A stretch of 64,000 bases of DNA from Liopterus haemorrhoidalis (GCA_963971575.1 OZ020616.1:19727535-19791534), one strand, 5' to 3'. Positions 11,042 through 22,395 are shown, counted from the stretch's first letter. Numbers and translations: made by a program. Notes: a model not told the origin generated them from the sequence alone.

Positions 11042-11976
11042 GATTCAGATATTCCTTAGTGGTTCTTAAAGTAGTAAAAAGTAGAAAATTTAAGGAAAAA
11101 GGGTAAAAAATACATTTTCAAATAATTATAAATTTATTATTTTAACTCAAACATAAATTTAATAACTTACTGACTAGTTCATCGCAAAATGATTTATAAC
11201 ATAATTTTATAAATAAAATAAAGTATTTCATTTAATACGATACCATTATAGCATTTTGTCAAAAATTATAATACTTAGCCTGTTCATTCTGAAGAGAGAG
11301 TAAATGTAAACAAACATGTGCGAGTACCGCGAAATCTGCGTAACAGTGTCGGAGTAAATGGAAATGCACGCGAGCTGCTGCATGCGTGATAGAGTGGGTC
11401 GACCATTCGCAACGTGAGTATGAGCATTCTCGCACTGATCATGGAGTGATATTTGTTTATATCGCCTTCCTCTTGAAATTGAACAGACTATAGACACCAT
11501 ATTTTGTCAAGATACAAAGGCACCATTAGTTAGATACAGCGCAGGATTTACAAGCTAACAGCTATTAAAGGCCTCTCATGATAACTTCTCGTTATGCGAA
11601 AAAGATCGAAAAATATATCGTATTGTAGTAATTTTTGTTTCTACATTAGTCATCATTGCATGCAATATGTGCAAAGCCAACATCTTATCAAAATAGAGCA
11701 GACCTTCTTCTCTAAGGCAGCCTGGATCCATAAACATGAAGTTTTTTTTTTTTATAAAATAAACAAGATCTAGTCACAAAAGAAAAATAACAATAATAAA
11801 ATAAAATAAACAAACAATTGTATTCGAGATAGACTTGACATAATATCTATATATATTAATAGCTAATCCCGGACAGTTGTTGAATAGGGGTAAAAGTCAG
11901 TACGAATCGATTGGAACGAGCATGGAATGATGTTTATAGAAATGACTATTCCATGCAAGTTTCATACTATGCTTTT
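11042..11976. other. No recognisable gene
   Basis: AT-rich; an 84-codon minus frame at 11246-11500 has no family signature. Confidence 0.45.
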
Positions 11977-12493
11977 TCCACGACTATAACTTTATTACTT
12001 ATTTAATTTTTATTCAGTTCCTTTTAAAAACTAACAATAATTTGAAAATTGCTTTTAACCTATTTATTACGTTCTCTACTAACGGTCATGTACGTGTCAT
12101 ACGGAATGTAAATTCAGTTAAAATAACAATACTTGCGTCAGCTGATTAACTGACTGATCAAGACCAACTCTATCAAAAAATATATTTGCAAAATTCGACA
12201 ACTTTAACTATATTATTTAATTTTAATTCGGGTTATTTTACAAACTAACAGTAATTTGACATCTACGTTAACCATGATTACTTTAATTTGACATATGCAT
12301 TCAACCTATTTATTACATTTCTTAGTAACGGTCGGCCATTGCTGCATGAACCTGTTATGTAATGAGCTCAACCTGTTACGTAATGAGCTCATTACGTAAC
12401 AGGTTAGCGGTGTGTAATGAAAAGGAGTGGAGAACGTGCTATATTTACTAATCACTGACACGCCTTTAATGAACATATATCTATATAGTCGTG
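11977..12493 (+). mobile_element. Family F MITE, copy 1
   Basis: Ends TTTTTCCACGACTATAAC and TATAGTCGTGGAAAAA are inverted. The whole element matches the reverse complement of 28878-29366. It includes two copies of a cassette with CAACCTATTTATTAC and ACGGTC, and the palindrome-rich AATGAGCTCATTACGTAACA stretch. Confidence 0.8.
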
Positions 12494-12542
12494 GAAAAAC
12501 ATATTATGTGATGCTTTTTTGTATCATATTTCATATAATGAC

Positions 12543-12655
12543 GATAAAGTGATAAGGACGAATACAAATATCCATGCCCTGACCAGGATTAGAACCCAGG
12601 ACCTTTAGCACGAAAGGCAGGGTCGTTACCTCTGCGCTACCGATGCTAGCTGTAA
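12543..12655 (-). mobile_element. tRNA-derived SINE S1
   Basis: On the minus strand GGTAGCGCAGAGGTAACG fits a Pol III box A, and GGGTTCTAATCCTGG fits box B 38 bp downstream. A tail follows with CAGGGCATGGATATTTGTAT. No acceptor-stem pairing is visible, so this is a SINE rather than a tRNA gene. Confidence 0.75.
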
Positions 12656-12665
12656 AATAATGTCT

Positions 12666-13700
12666 TATATTACACCTATACAAGTGGTAGTTTACTTCGA
12701 ATTCTCTGGCTTATCGGTATTTTTCTTTACACCTGAAAACCACATTTGCTAGCCCAATTAAGATTGTACAGATGTGTTCAACTGATAGGAAACCATCGCT
12801 TGCTTGAAAGTGCTACAATAGATTCCAACCGAAGATAGAAAGAAAGGACACCCAAGAAAAAAATCATAAGTAAGCGAAATTAGAAGGACCTGTCACAGCG
12901 GAATCTAAAAGTAGGTGACTGAAAAGATAAAAGAGATGGTAGCTGGAAATCTAAAGTGAACAGGCATCCCGAATTATGCGGGACAGTCCTGGATTTGACA
13001 TTTTTGTTCCACTGTTTGCTTCTGGAACTGATGCTCCATATTAAAATAATGCCTTGATAATAAACTTCGAATAAGGCCTTATGTTTACAGCTTATAGCCT
13101 CAAATCCAACGCTGGTTATACGAAAAAACGAATTTTAATCGAGCCTTTTGTAATATACCAATAAATAAAAATTAGTCAAAAATTTTATACAGTGATGAAA
13201 ATTTGCTTAGAAAAATTTTCAAATATTAAATTCTAAGCACAAATTGTTAATTGCTTATTATTAAAATAACAAAAATAGATATAGTAAAAATACAAATATT
13301 AAACCCATTAATAGTTGTCTTTTTACTACAAATTTTGTACCATATTTTTATAAATCCCAACCTCAAAATAACCCAGAATGCCCATACGAAATTCAAATTG
13401 AATGTCTTTCCTCAAATTCTCTTCCATTTCCATATCATTTCGTACAGAGTACAGAAAACTTGCGGTGTTTGTGCACGTTTTTCCTGCTCGCAGTAATATT
13501 GTGAACACACAAAATAATTCTAAACCAGTGTTTCCCAATCGCTGGTTAGTCAATATTTTTGCGAAAATTAAGGGATTATTTAAATAACTAGTAGACCCCT
13601 TGCCAACGATGTTGGCAAACTGATATCGAATAAAAATCAATATAAGCAGGAATCAATTATTAAAATTTGCATGACTCTGCGTATATTAACAAAACAGAAC
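12666..13700. other. No confident gene; decayed repeat ends
   Basis: 12835-12960 has a broken frame faintly like a LINE tail (KGHPRKK, NLKV). CCAGTGTTTCCCAATCGC at 13526 is a solitary hAT-type end. Confidence 0.4.
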
Positions 13701-13751
13701 CGTTTCTTGATTATACCTAGGAAACCCCAAAAAGCCGCTTAATGCGTAGGG

Positions 13752-13779
13752 TTGATGTCTAGCATATGCTAGACATCAA
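13752..13779. repeat. Perfect 28-bp palindrome
   Basis: TTGATGTCTAGCAT is followed without a spacer by its exact reverse complement. It lies between two imperfect copies of an H1 5'-end-like sequence (TATACCTAGGAAACCCC at 13713, TATACCTAGGAAATCCT at 13805). Confidence 0.9.
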
Positions 13780-13839
13780 TGGTATAGCTGTTCTGTTTTA
13801 CATTATACCTAGGAAATCCTAAAAAGTCGCTCAATGAGT

Positions 13840-14476
13840 GTAGTTTAAAGTTTAAAAATTAGTATCGGGCCGGACACAGTCCGCGGGCCATTATATGTTG
13901 CAAAATATCTATTCAACATACAAAACATGCTCTTGGCACAACATTCTTCAGTCAAGCCACCGATATCACTGCAGACTGCAGAGCTCTGGTCTCGGTAAGC
14001 GAACTGCTTGTCGGAGTATGTTGTTCCCCACCACTCGTGACCGATCGCATGCCGCAAGACCCGCTAGCACCCAGGAACTTAGCGTTTCGGGACGACAGAT
14101 AGACAGGTAGACAGACTCTTGGGCTTTTATATATGTATATAATTGGAATAACATCGGTTTTCGAACTAAAAATTCTTATAGTTCGTTTAAAAATGATCCG
14201 AAGTTGTAAAACCATATTTTGTTAAATACAATCGTTAATTTTTATAGAAGCGGTTTGCAAATAACATTTAAATATAAGTACATTTTTACTCTGAATAACT
14301 GAGGAGGTAACAAACATTATATATAAGTTTACAATAAGTTGGAAACCTAATTTTTGACCCACTTATTTTTAAGGTCCCTAACATTGAATTCAAAATTCAA
14401 TGTCAACAAAATCGATTATTTAAATTTAAGCAAATCACGTTTTGAATTAACTCAGTGGACAAAAAATGGTTTAAAC
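13840..14476. other. No recognisable gene
   Basis: A GC-richer patch at 13860-14110 is open on both strands but matches no family I know. GACAGATAGACAGGTAGACAG at its end is a short GTCT-type tract. Confidence 0.4.
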
Positions 14477-15313
14477 CAAGGATGGGGAGTCGGAGTCGGG
14501 AGTCGAGGAGTCGAAGCTTTTTGGAGGAGTCGGAGTCGGGAGTCGGAAAGAGTTATCGACTCCCGACTCTTTAATTCATTTTTATCAAAAATGAGAACTA
14601 ACCCAAAATGAAAGCAATATAAACATATTACCAGAATTTTTTAAAGCACGGAAACAGGAACGACATTTTGTTATCTGTTCAAGAACAAAAATGAATTTAA
14701 AAAAATGCTTCCTGTTTAAAATCTGGTTAATACTGTTCGTATTAACAGATTAATACGATGCAGTAAGGATATTTGTTTTTACTCATATTCATTTTATCTT
14801 TTTCTGTATACTCTGTTTATTATGTGTAAGCGGAACTAAATTGAATTTTTAGTTTCTCAAGTTGTAACGAGCTTCGTGATTATTTATGTTACATGTTGGC
14901 AGCTAAAATCTAAATGTCAAAAGGAAAAAGTCACATATTATGAAAAATAAAGTATGTAAAATACAATAAAAGATTTTGAAAACTAATATATTTGAAAATT
15001 TGTATTAATAATGACAGAAAAAATCACGGTGAAATGAAAATGACTTTTTTATAAAAATAAGTTTCTTTAGTTTTAGCGGAACTAGATATTGAAATTTACT
15101 AACTTTTAACGATTGAATGAGGCTTTTTTATCATTTTAACAAAACCATACTTCGATCGTTAAAAACTGATTTAAGTGATAACTTAAGAAAATACATTTAG
15201 TACCGTTTAAACGTTTGGAATAGACTTTACGATTTACAAGTGAAAGGAGTCGGGAGTCGGAGTCAAAGTCGGGATTCGGAGTCAGTAATTTTTCTGCCGA
15301 CTCCCCATCCCTG
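14477..15313. mobile_element. hAT MITE E with GGAGTC repeats, copy 1
   Basis: Ends CAAGGATGGGGAGTCGG and CCGACTCCCCATCCCTG are inverted. Flanks GTTTAAAC/GTTTAAAT agree at 7 of 8. Both ends carry arrays of GGAGTCGGAGTCGGGAGTC type. A family D short MITE lies inside at about 15055-15230. The open frame over 14354-14611 is a by-product of the hexamer repeat. Confidence 0.85.
15055..15230. mobile_element. Family D short MITE
   Basis: Begins TTTTAGCGGAACTAGATATT and ends GTTTAAACGTTTGGAATAG; matches other family D copies (31924-32113, 40478-40662). Confidence 0.7.
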
Positions 15314-15582
15314 GTTTAAATGGACAAAACAAGGATAAAATTTGACTTAAATAAGCGCTTATTTAACTTGCTTTTAACAATGAAACTTCTACATAACCCG
15401 AGATATAATCCTCTCACTTGTTACTCATAGTCGTCCCATAGAAATCTTCACCGAGGTTTAATACGTTACTATGCATTTTATTAAATTTATTAATAATATT
15501 AAATTACGTACATAATTATTTTATATACCCCCTTCGGATTTTCAGCTCTGGGTTCAGCCATATTTAATATTTAAAATGAGTA

Positions 15583-15612
15583 CCTGTTTATACAGGGATA
15601 ATAGGACCGACA
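15583..15612. mobile_element. SINE C tail fragment
   Basis: TATACAGGGATAATAGGACC matches the tail of SINE C (GGTCCTATTATCCCTGTAT) seen at 34955, 39940 and 60240. Confidence 0.55.
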
Positions 15613-16020
15613 CAAACGGCGGGCGGTCTAAAAACGGATACTTACCTTCTCTGCCCCTTATACGCCTGTCTAGGTGTTGGGACCCATTATTTTTATTAAA
15701 TTATTTTCTAACACTGTTTTTTTTTTTTAATTTAGTTTCCTTGCACATTTTTCCTGCACCTTGGGACTGGTTTCTTAGAAAAAATGTCTTTAAAATATTT
15801 AAATGGTTAAAAAAATTACGACGGTAATGCTTTTCTCTTGTCACAATGATATATTACTTTGCGTCAATTCTAAACGAACTATAACTTAATTAATTATTAT
15901 GAAGGTTTAAAATAGAATTCTATTTTGTTCTTTAATCGACGCTTTAAGAGTTTTCATTTGATACCCCACTCATAATTTATTTATTTTATTTTTTTATTCG
16001 TTATATATGTAATCGTTAAA
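15613..16020. other. No confident gene
   Basis: The minus strand has a consensus-like 5' splice site (GAGAAG|GTAAGTAT, about 15645), but the flanking sequence is AT-rich with no convincing frame. Confidence 0.35.
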
Positions 16021-16023
16021 ATG

Positions 16024-16140
16024 GGTAATCCGTTATTACATGTAATAACTAATTATTTCATTAAATAACTGTTCATTTCAGTTAAAACGTGAAATAGAAA
16101 GCTTATTTCACTCTTTAACTAGTTATTTCATGTAATAACA
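16024..16140. repeat. Palindromic MITE K, copy 1
   Basis: CCGTTATTACATGTAATAAC at the left and TTATTTCATGTAATAACAG at the right. The internal GTGAAATAGAAAGCTTATTTCAC is also self-complementary. A reverse-complement copy is at 17733-17868. Confidence 0.7.
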
Positions 16141-16183
16141 GTTTCGACTGTTATAAAGTGTATAATACAATAATTCAATCCAG

Positions 16184-16420
16184 CAAGCCGGCGGAAGCGG
16201 GCATACGGGCGCCGCTGCGAGGGGGGCGCTGACGTGAGACTCAAAAGGGCGCCAAATGCCAAATGAATGTAAAAGTAATTTAGTGAAATGTAATTTTAGA
16301 AGTGAGAACTTTTTTGTTAGGTCTTTATTTGGCATGCTCGAAAGAAGCTAATTACGCCCTGCCTAGAGGCGCTCAATTAAATCTTGCCTACGGGCGCCAC
16401 AAACCCTTGCGCCGGCTCTG
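16184..16420. mobile_element. hAT MITE with perfect 8-bp target duplication
   Basis: Left end CAAGCCGGCGGAAGCGG, right end CTTGCGCCGGCTCTG. CAATCCAG is duplicated exactly at 16176-16183 and 16421-16428. GGGCGCC repeats fill the interior. Confidence 0.92.
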
Positions 16421-16485
16421 CAATCCAGTATTATTCAACGTGGACTTTTAGAAACAACAACACATTCTGAAAAAACCCTACCCGT

Positions 16486-17530
16486 TTTTAGGATTTTGTA
16501 GGTATGACCAAAAAACCCTTATACCGTCATTTTGTCGTCTGTCTGTCAGTCTGTCTGTTCGGTAAAAATTGTAGCCAAACGGCTAAACCTAGAGAGTTGA
16601 AATTTGGCATGCTTATACAACTCTTTGACCCGCACATAGGAAAAATACTAAAACATCTAAAAAACATATCCCCCTAAAAATATAAACAAATATGTGCTCA
16701 TCAAAAAAAAAAATATTTTTTTAAAATTCTGAGTAGGGTATCAAATGAAAGCCCTTAGTACGTGGATTAACGATCAAAATTTTATTTTTGCAAAATAAAT
16801 TATTTTGATGCGATTTTTGCCAAAATTGTGCAAAAAAAAATTTGTCCTACACCTGTAGCCCAGATGGTTTAAACTAAATATCTGAAAAAATTCTAAGTAA
16901 TGTACATTGGTATGAACCGGAATAGTACAACAGGAATTGATCAGATTATGTTTTCGGAAAATAACGCATTTTTTGTGTTTTTAACTAAAATATGTTAAAT
17001 ATTTAATTCGTTATGTAACAAACCACATCAGTAGCTCTAGTGGCTCGGTTGGTTTTGTCATGCACTTTGTAATTTGCAGTTCGAACGTTGCAGAGTTCGA
17101 ATCCTGTTAATTTTATTTTTTTGTTTTTTTTTGCATTTTTATTTTGTTTAAATTATTTTGTCAAAATTCTAGTTATATATTGGTAAATGTTGCATTTATT
17201 TTTTAAAAGCGTAAATTTAATAATCAGTGGGAATTGTTGAAATTATAATTTAATTCTGTTTGACGAAATCAGAGAGCGGGGCTTATGATTTAAGCAACCA
17301 ATGGAAGCCATAGGCGCAATTTTAAAAATCTTACTGAACCTTGCTATATAAATAAAATACTGCACATATTTAGAAACTTAAATAATGGTATTAGGAATTC
17401 GAGTTAAAATTCATAAAAAAATATTTTGACATAAAATTTGTTTTGGCATGCCCAAATAATCATCATTCAGTTACTAAATACCTGCAAAACCCAGAAATGT
17501 GTGAAGATTCACACTTCACATAAATTTTTT
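16486..17530 (+). mobile_element. Helentron-like H1, copy 1
   Basis: 5' end TTTTTAGGATTTTGTAGGTATG carries a subterminal repeat whose complement, AATACCTGCAAAACCC, sits near the 3' end. The 3' end continues with a GTGTGAA/TTCACAC hairpin and a T-run. A GTCTGTCTG microsatellite is at 16538-16560, followed by conserved blocks AAATTGTAGCCAAACGGCTA and GGCATGCTTATACAACTC. Microsatellite after the 5' block, subterminal repeats and a 3' hairpin match the DINE-1/Helentron non-autonomous plan. No Rep/helicase is encoded. A tRNA-like module lies at 17022-17105. Confidence 0.75.
17022..17105 (+). other. tRNA-like module in H1 copy 1
   Basis: TAGCTCTAGTGGCTCGGTTGG approximates box A, and GAGTTCGAATCCTG is a good box B about 45 bp later. 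T-rich sequence follows directly. The flanks are H1 sequence shared with 20350-20460, but the module itself differs. Confidence 0.65.
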
Positions 17531-17732
17531 GTAAATGATATGTACAATTTATAGTAGCTCTCTAAAAAAACAAGGTAAGTAATTTTTTTAAAAAATATTA
17601 TCAAGAAAATTTCAATAGTTAAGTGAATTTTGATGGTAAATATTTGGTAATAAATAAATGGTAAAAAACTGAAAAATATCTCCGATTAGTTTTCCTCTAA
17701 GACTGTCATTTATTTCATACTTTATATTTTGT

Positions 17733-17868
17733 AATTCCGTTATTACATGTACCTATAACCAGGTATTACATGGAATAAATAGTTAAGGTGTGAAATAAGA
17801 TTCTATTTCACGTTTTCTTTTAAATTAACCGTTATTTCATGAAATAACTAGTTATTACATGTAATAAC
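17733..17868. repeat. Palindromic MITE K, copy 2
   Basis: Reverse complement of 16024-16140 with matching ends (CCGTTATTACATGT ... ACATGTAATAACGG) and the GTGAAATA/TATTTCAC core. The two copies bracket H1 copy 1. Confidence 0.7.
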
Positions 17869-17914
17869 GGCCTTATATACTTTAACGGTAACATGTATAT
17901 TTTTTTTCGAGTGA

Positions 17915-18030
17915 TGAAGCTGTATATATTTGCCAAATTTCCACTCTCTAAGTCCAAGCGTTAGGCTGCAATTTCTACTATACAGTATAAGGGTTTCTTG
18001 GTTACACCTACGAAACCCTAAAAATTATTG
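17915..18030 (-). mobile_element. H1 5'-end fragment, diverged
   Basis: GCCAAATTTCCACTCTCTAAG, TATAAGGGTTTCTTGGTTA and ACCTACGAAACCCTAAAA match the H1 5' region in minus orientation. The GTCT tract is lost. Confidence 0.65.
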
Positions 18031-18345
18031 CTGCCCATTTGTTATTTTATGTCACCCTGTTGACTCCTTTATATCGAACGAACCCTTTGATAATTCAACA
18101 GCCCACCAGAGGACCATAGCGCCCACGTTACGAAACACTGCTTCAGAAACACATATTGACAAAACTTTATGCCTTAATTTGTGGTTGCATAAAGTGGCAA
18201 ATCATGTTACGTTCGTCATCGATCGTAAGAAAAATCAAGAAATCTCAATAAAGATTTGCAGACAATGAATGGTTAAATTTCGTATGGGTATACTGGATTT
18301 TCTTTTGTCGGGTACTTAAGATAATTATTGCCGTTTTGCTTAGAC

Positions 18346-18766
18346 CAGTGATGAGTAACACGTGGCCCACCCAGGTTGTTTGTATTAACCGCTTCAATCA
18401 GCTACGTTTTTGTGTTCAGCACAATATATAAATCTAGTACCCCTATTCTGGACAAAATATGTTAGATGTAAAGAGGCTGTAAAATATGCTCTATCTTACA
18501 ACATACACATCATGCCAGATCTGTAACATAACAGTACTGTCTTGTTGTTCATTCGGAACAAAATGAACATTTTTGTTCAGAATATAGGTATAATATATAA
18601 TTTTCGAAAAAATTATATATTTTAGTACGGAAATATGTAAAAAATAACAATAACGGCGGAACATATGTATTCAGCGGTACCATTGTTTTTTAGGGTTGCG
18701 GAAGTTGCGGTAAGGATTATTAGTTTTCAATTAAGGCCCGCTGGAAAAAAAGATTGCTCATCACTG
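18346..18766. mobile_element. hAT MITE beside the host exon
   Basis: Ends CAGTGATGAGTAACACG and AGATTGCTCATCACTG are inverted. Flanks GCTTAGAC/GCTTAAAC agree at 7 of 8. It lies about 150 bp downstream of the minus-strand exon, so it would fall in that gene's 3' UTR or next intron. Confidence 0.85.
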
Positions 18767-18919
18767 GCTTAAACGATGTTTCCTAACCCAATGATTCCTC
18801 CAAAATCTCCCATTCTAAGCAGTCGTATTATTCGACAGACATACACAACCCGGAAATGCAAAACAAGGCACGAAGAGGAAGACGGCACCGGAAACCAGTT
18901 ATTCATATGTATCTTACAG

Positions 18920-19276
18920 TCATTTAGCCCTCTTCGACAGGTCCAACTCCTGATGACCGTTAGTAGCAGCCATTGCAACACTCAGCGGTATCGTAATGAA
19001 CTGGGGTTGATCCCCTCCGCCCTGATGCTGGGCTAGGCTGAATATCACCCCATTTGGGGGGACCTGGTACAATAGAGGGCCTACCATCTGGGCTGTTGTT
19101 GACGGAGTCGATGAGGCAAGAGTTACGGTCGTTTGTTGACTTGTTGGGGGTTTTCGGTCCAGGGGCATTTTGGGGATTGGGGGGACTGATGGCGGAGGTG
19201 GGGGTGGTTCTTGAGGAGGTGGTGATTCAGCACCGCTACTTTCACCACTACTGTCATTTGCAGACATATCTTCCTC
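18920..19276 (-). CDS. Proline-rich host exon, gene unidentified
   Basis: The best host coding candidate. A CTTTTTTTCAG 3' splice site ends at 19277; the frame then runs EEDMSANDSSGESSGAES, through a polyproline stretch (PPPQEPPPPPPSVPPIP), a Ser/Thr-rich segment and GPLLYQVPPNGVIFSL. It continues QPQFITIPLSVAMAATNG to HQELDLSKRAK and TGA at 18922-18920. Composition is far GC-richer than the neighbourhood and the 118-codon frame is intact. ELDLSK resembles the PxDLS motif that recruits the CtBP corepressor, which would fit a nuclear regulator; that is inference. The first in-frame ATG is at 19267, but the splice site suggests an internal or terminal exon. A GTAAGA donor-like sequence lies two bases after the stop, so alternative splicing is possible. 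No other exon of this gene is recognised here. Confidence 0.65.
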   Translation of the reverse strand, partial: EEDMSANDSSGESSGAESPPPQEPPPPPPSVPPIPKMPLDRKPPTSQQTTVTLASSTPSTTAQMVGPLLYQVPPNGVIFSLAQHQGGGDQPQFITIPLSVAMAATNGHQELDLSKRAK

Positions 19277-19486
19277 CTGAAAAAAAGGAAAAATCTCGTT
19301 AGTAATAATAGTAATGAAAATAAAATAAAAATGAGATGTAATCGTGTGTACTCAGCTTCATTATTGTATGTTGCAAGTGACGGTTATGTGGACCTTGATA
19401 AACCCACATAAAATAATATCTAAGAACTATAGAAAATATATTATTAAAAATCATTGCAAAAAAAAAATCCTAAACTTCTGAATAGT

Positions 19487-19627
19487 GGTGTGCCGGATAT
19501 CCGTATATGTATCCGCGGATGATCCGCAAAAAATCGGTATCCGGGTCCATATCCGTTTCTTTCATGGCGGATCTTAAGCGGATATCATATAGATAAATTC
19601 AAATTAGTTTTCAGATAAGCCTATGTT
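19487..19627. mobile_element. Possible hAT left end with GGATATCC runs
   Basis: TAGTGGTGTGCCGGATATCC starts a stretch rich in ATCCG/CGGAT, a pattern of some insect hAT MITEs. H1 copy 2 follows at once; no right end was found. Confidence 0.4.
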
Positions 19628-19685
19628 TAAAAATTGATGTGAAGTGTGAATTTTCACACATTTCAGGGTTCGCAGGTATTTAGTA

Positions 19686-20032
19686 TAAGCTTTTCACTTT
19701 TGTACGAACAAAATAAGAGGAAATTTTGTTTTCTACAGTTTACACCTTTGAAACTGTCTGTCATGTTGGTATTACAGAAAAATAATTTGACAGATTATAA
19801 ATATGTCATTTAAAAAAATATCATTTGTCATATCTCATTTTGAATAGTGCCATCTTAAATATTTTGTGAATATAATACTAACCTAAAATAATACAAACAT
19901 AACCCAAAACTGCCATTTTTACAAAATATATACAATATATATTTTTTACCAAGTTTCTAAATGTCAGTAATACACTATAAAAATTACCAAAATAATCAGA
20001 TCTAGTTTGTCCTTACAAAAGTGAACAGCTTA
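19686..20032. mobile_element. Family M MITE with TA target
   Basis: Ends TAAGCTTTTCACTTTTGTAC and AAAAGTGAACAGCTTA are inverted. The H1 sequence TTTAGTA|ACTGAATGATG, intact at 17455-17485 (reverse strand), is split here with TA on both sides, giving an in-window empty site. Tc1/mariner-type target; no transposase. Confidence 0.85.
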
Positions 20033-20369
20033 TAAGTGAATGATGATTATTTGTTAATTTTAATTCGAATGCCTAATTCCATTATTTAGGTTTGTAAATA
20101 TGTGCAGTATTTTTTTTTATATAGCAAGGTTCAGTAAGATTTTTTAAATTGCGCCTATGGCTTCCATTGGTTGCTTAAATCATAAGCCCCGCTCTCTGAT
20201 TTCGTCAAACAGAATTAAATTATAATTTCAACACTTCCCACTGGTTATTAAATTTACGCTTTTAAAAATTAAATGCACCATTTGCCAAAAAATAACAAGA
20301 ATTTTGACAAAATAATTTAAACAAAATAAAAATCCAAAAAAAAAACAGAAAAAATAAAATTGACAGGAA

Positions 20370-20435
20370 GCGAATCGTAGTTTGTAACTTGGGAAGCGAG
20401 AACGCTAACCATTAGACTACGGACGTTTACTCATT
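20370..20435 (-). other. tRNA-like module in H1 copy 2
   Basis: On the minus strand CGTAGTCTAATGGTTAGC is an excellent box A and GATTCGCTTCC a good box B. The position matches the module of copy 1, with the same T-rich H1 sequence after box B, but the body sequence is different. Confidence 0.7.
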
Positions 20436-21039
20436 TACTGTGTTACATAGCGAATTAAATATTTTACATATTTTAGTTAAAAACACAAAAAATGCGTGTT
20501 TTTCCGAAAACATAATCTGATTAAAAATTCTTGTTGTACTATTCCGGTTCACACAAATGTACATTACTTAGAATTTTTTCTGTTTTTTAGTTTAAACCAT
20601 CTGGGCTACGGGGCGTGGGACAAATTTTTTTTTGCACAATTTTGGCAAAAATCGAGTCAAAATAATTTATTTTGCAAAAATAAAATTTTGAACGTTAATC
20701 CACGTACTAAGGGCTTTCATTTAATACCCTACTCAGAATTTTAAAAAAATATATATTTTTTTTTTCGATGAGCAGATATTTGTTTATACTTTTAGGGGAA
20801 TATGTTTTTTAGATGTTTTAGTATTTTTCCTATGTGCGGGTCAAAGAGTTGTATAAGCATGCCAAATTTCAACTCTTTAGGTTAAGCCGTTTGGCTACAA
20901 TTTTTAACGAAAAGACAGACAGACAGACGACAAAATGACGGTATAAGGGTTTTTTGGTCATACCTACAAAACCCTAAAAATGCCCAAGGTGGAATAAATT
21001 TTATAACTCTGACGTATAAATTGATGTTTACCCTGTAAC

Positions 21040-21690
21040 TCAAATATTCATTCGATCGAAAAGTTTAAAAACAAAAAGATTTTTTTTCTTATTACAAACA
21101 ATTTGTATTATGTCATTTATTTATTATGTTATGTATTTGCTGTTGTCAATAATTAGGGAGACATTTCAAAAGTTTAGCTTAAGAGTGCTCCCCCCGTAAT
21201 TCCCCAAATATTCATCTAAATGAAAAAAATGCATACAAATAAAATATTTATTTTTTTATTATAAATTATTTTTGTCATATATATTTTGCTGTTGTGTCAA
21301 TAATAAGGGATATAAATGTAGATTTTAGTTTTAGGCTGTCCCTTAATGTAGATTTGTTTGCTTTCTATAAACAATTTTTGTTCTTTACATTTTTCTGTTA
21401 TCCATAAATAAGGGAGATATTTTAAATTTAATAATAAACAGTTTTAACCCCCGATACACCCCCCTAGAATAAAAATTTTGAAATACCTTATAGCGTATAT
21501 TTGAATCCTGATTTTACTCTATCATCATACCAAATTTTGTAAAAATATGTCCAACCGTTTTTGCGTGAATCTCGGACAAACAGACAAAAATTGATTTTTT
21601 TACGGAAATTGTCTTATAATCATCTGAAACGTATAGAAACCAAATATGAGACCAAAAAAATAGAAAAACAGATATAGCCTCAAATTTTAT
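21040..21690. repeat. Family J satellite-like repeat plus unique tail
   Basis: Three diverged units of about 125 bp share CAAATATTCATCTAA, TTATGTATTTGCTGTT and AATAAGGGAGATATTT. They are followed by CATCATACCAAATTTTGTAA and CCAACCGTTTTTGCGTGAA, which also close the units at 38390-39200 and 40720-41060. Confidence 0.7.
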
Positions 21691-22390
21691 TAACATAGAT
21701 AACTAAAAACTATCAAATAAATTCAGAATTAATCAAAGAAACTAGACAGACAACGCAACTTTATAGATTAATAAATCTCGAAACAAGTTAAAAGGAACCA
21801 TAGTACCGATCCCTTATAATTGGATCCTAAAAGCAAAGTTAATTTCGAAATGAGCCTTGCGACGGTTAACATCTCGGAATGAACCTATATGTTTGTCTGT
21901 CCGAGTGTCATGCGTAACATAATTCACGTTCTCTTATTCTATCATTTACGATATCTGTTGAGATAATGTCTTATATGAGATTCGTGGAAGTATGCGGTCG
22001 GCGAATGTGTGCGTGTGTTCGTGTTGTCGATACCAAATTTGTTGAAGACAAGACAGGTCTGTATTGTCAGTCGAGCGAGGTAGACAGCGCGGCTTTCTTA
22101 CCTATTATAGTGTTATGTGCGTGCGATTCCTTATCCGGACAACCGCCATACGCCGGACTCCGCGACGAACTCTTACCGAACGCTCTACTATAAGCCGTAT
22201 CAACACAGTACCTAAACGAAAATCAACACCCAACACCAATTATATTTACGCGATTTCTTTAAAAAATAAACGAACTAACGTCATAAAAAAATTTTGACCT
22301 CTAAAGGATTAATTCATTTAAGATTTTACGGTGCAATAATAATTTTTTTGACAAAATAAATATTTATGGCCAGCCTGACATATACCACAC
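21691..22390. other. No recognisable gene
   Basis: 21966-22200 is less AT-rich and open on the plus strand in two frames, without a family signature. Confidence 0.4.
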
Positions 22391-22395
22391 TTTTT

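Larger units (their letters stand above)
19628..20980 (-). mobile_element. Helentron-like H1, copy 2
   Basis: Reverse-oriented copy of the 16486-17530 element. The 3' hairpin (GTGTGAATTTTCACAC) and GGTTCGCAGGTATTTAGTA are at the left; CATACCTACAAAACCCTAAA is at the right. The CAGA tract is short (about 20914-20931). Family M MITE (19686-20032) is inserted near the 3' end, and a tRNA-like module lies at 20370-20435. Confidence 0.75.

Noticed and set aside
12835..12960. LINE ORF2 tail
   Set aside because: Only a few scattered residues fit and stops interrupt; kept out of the main list.
13752..13779. Operator or bacterial-type regulatory palindrome
   Set aside because: Eukaryotic repeat context between two H1 end fragments; no adjacent gene.
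14354..14611. Frame with GVGVGSRGVEAF
   Set aside because: Product of the GGAGTC hexamer array in hAT MITE E.
15625..15660. U1 snRNA start (ATACTTACCT)
   Set aside because: Only ten bases match; the rest of the RNA and its promoter are missing.
19054..19302. 82-codon plus frame
   Set aside because: Antisense shadow of the minus-strand proline-rich exon; composition and splice site favour the minus strand.
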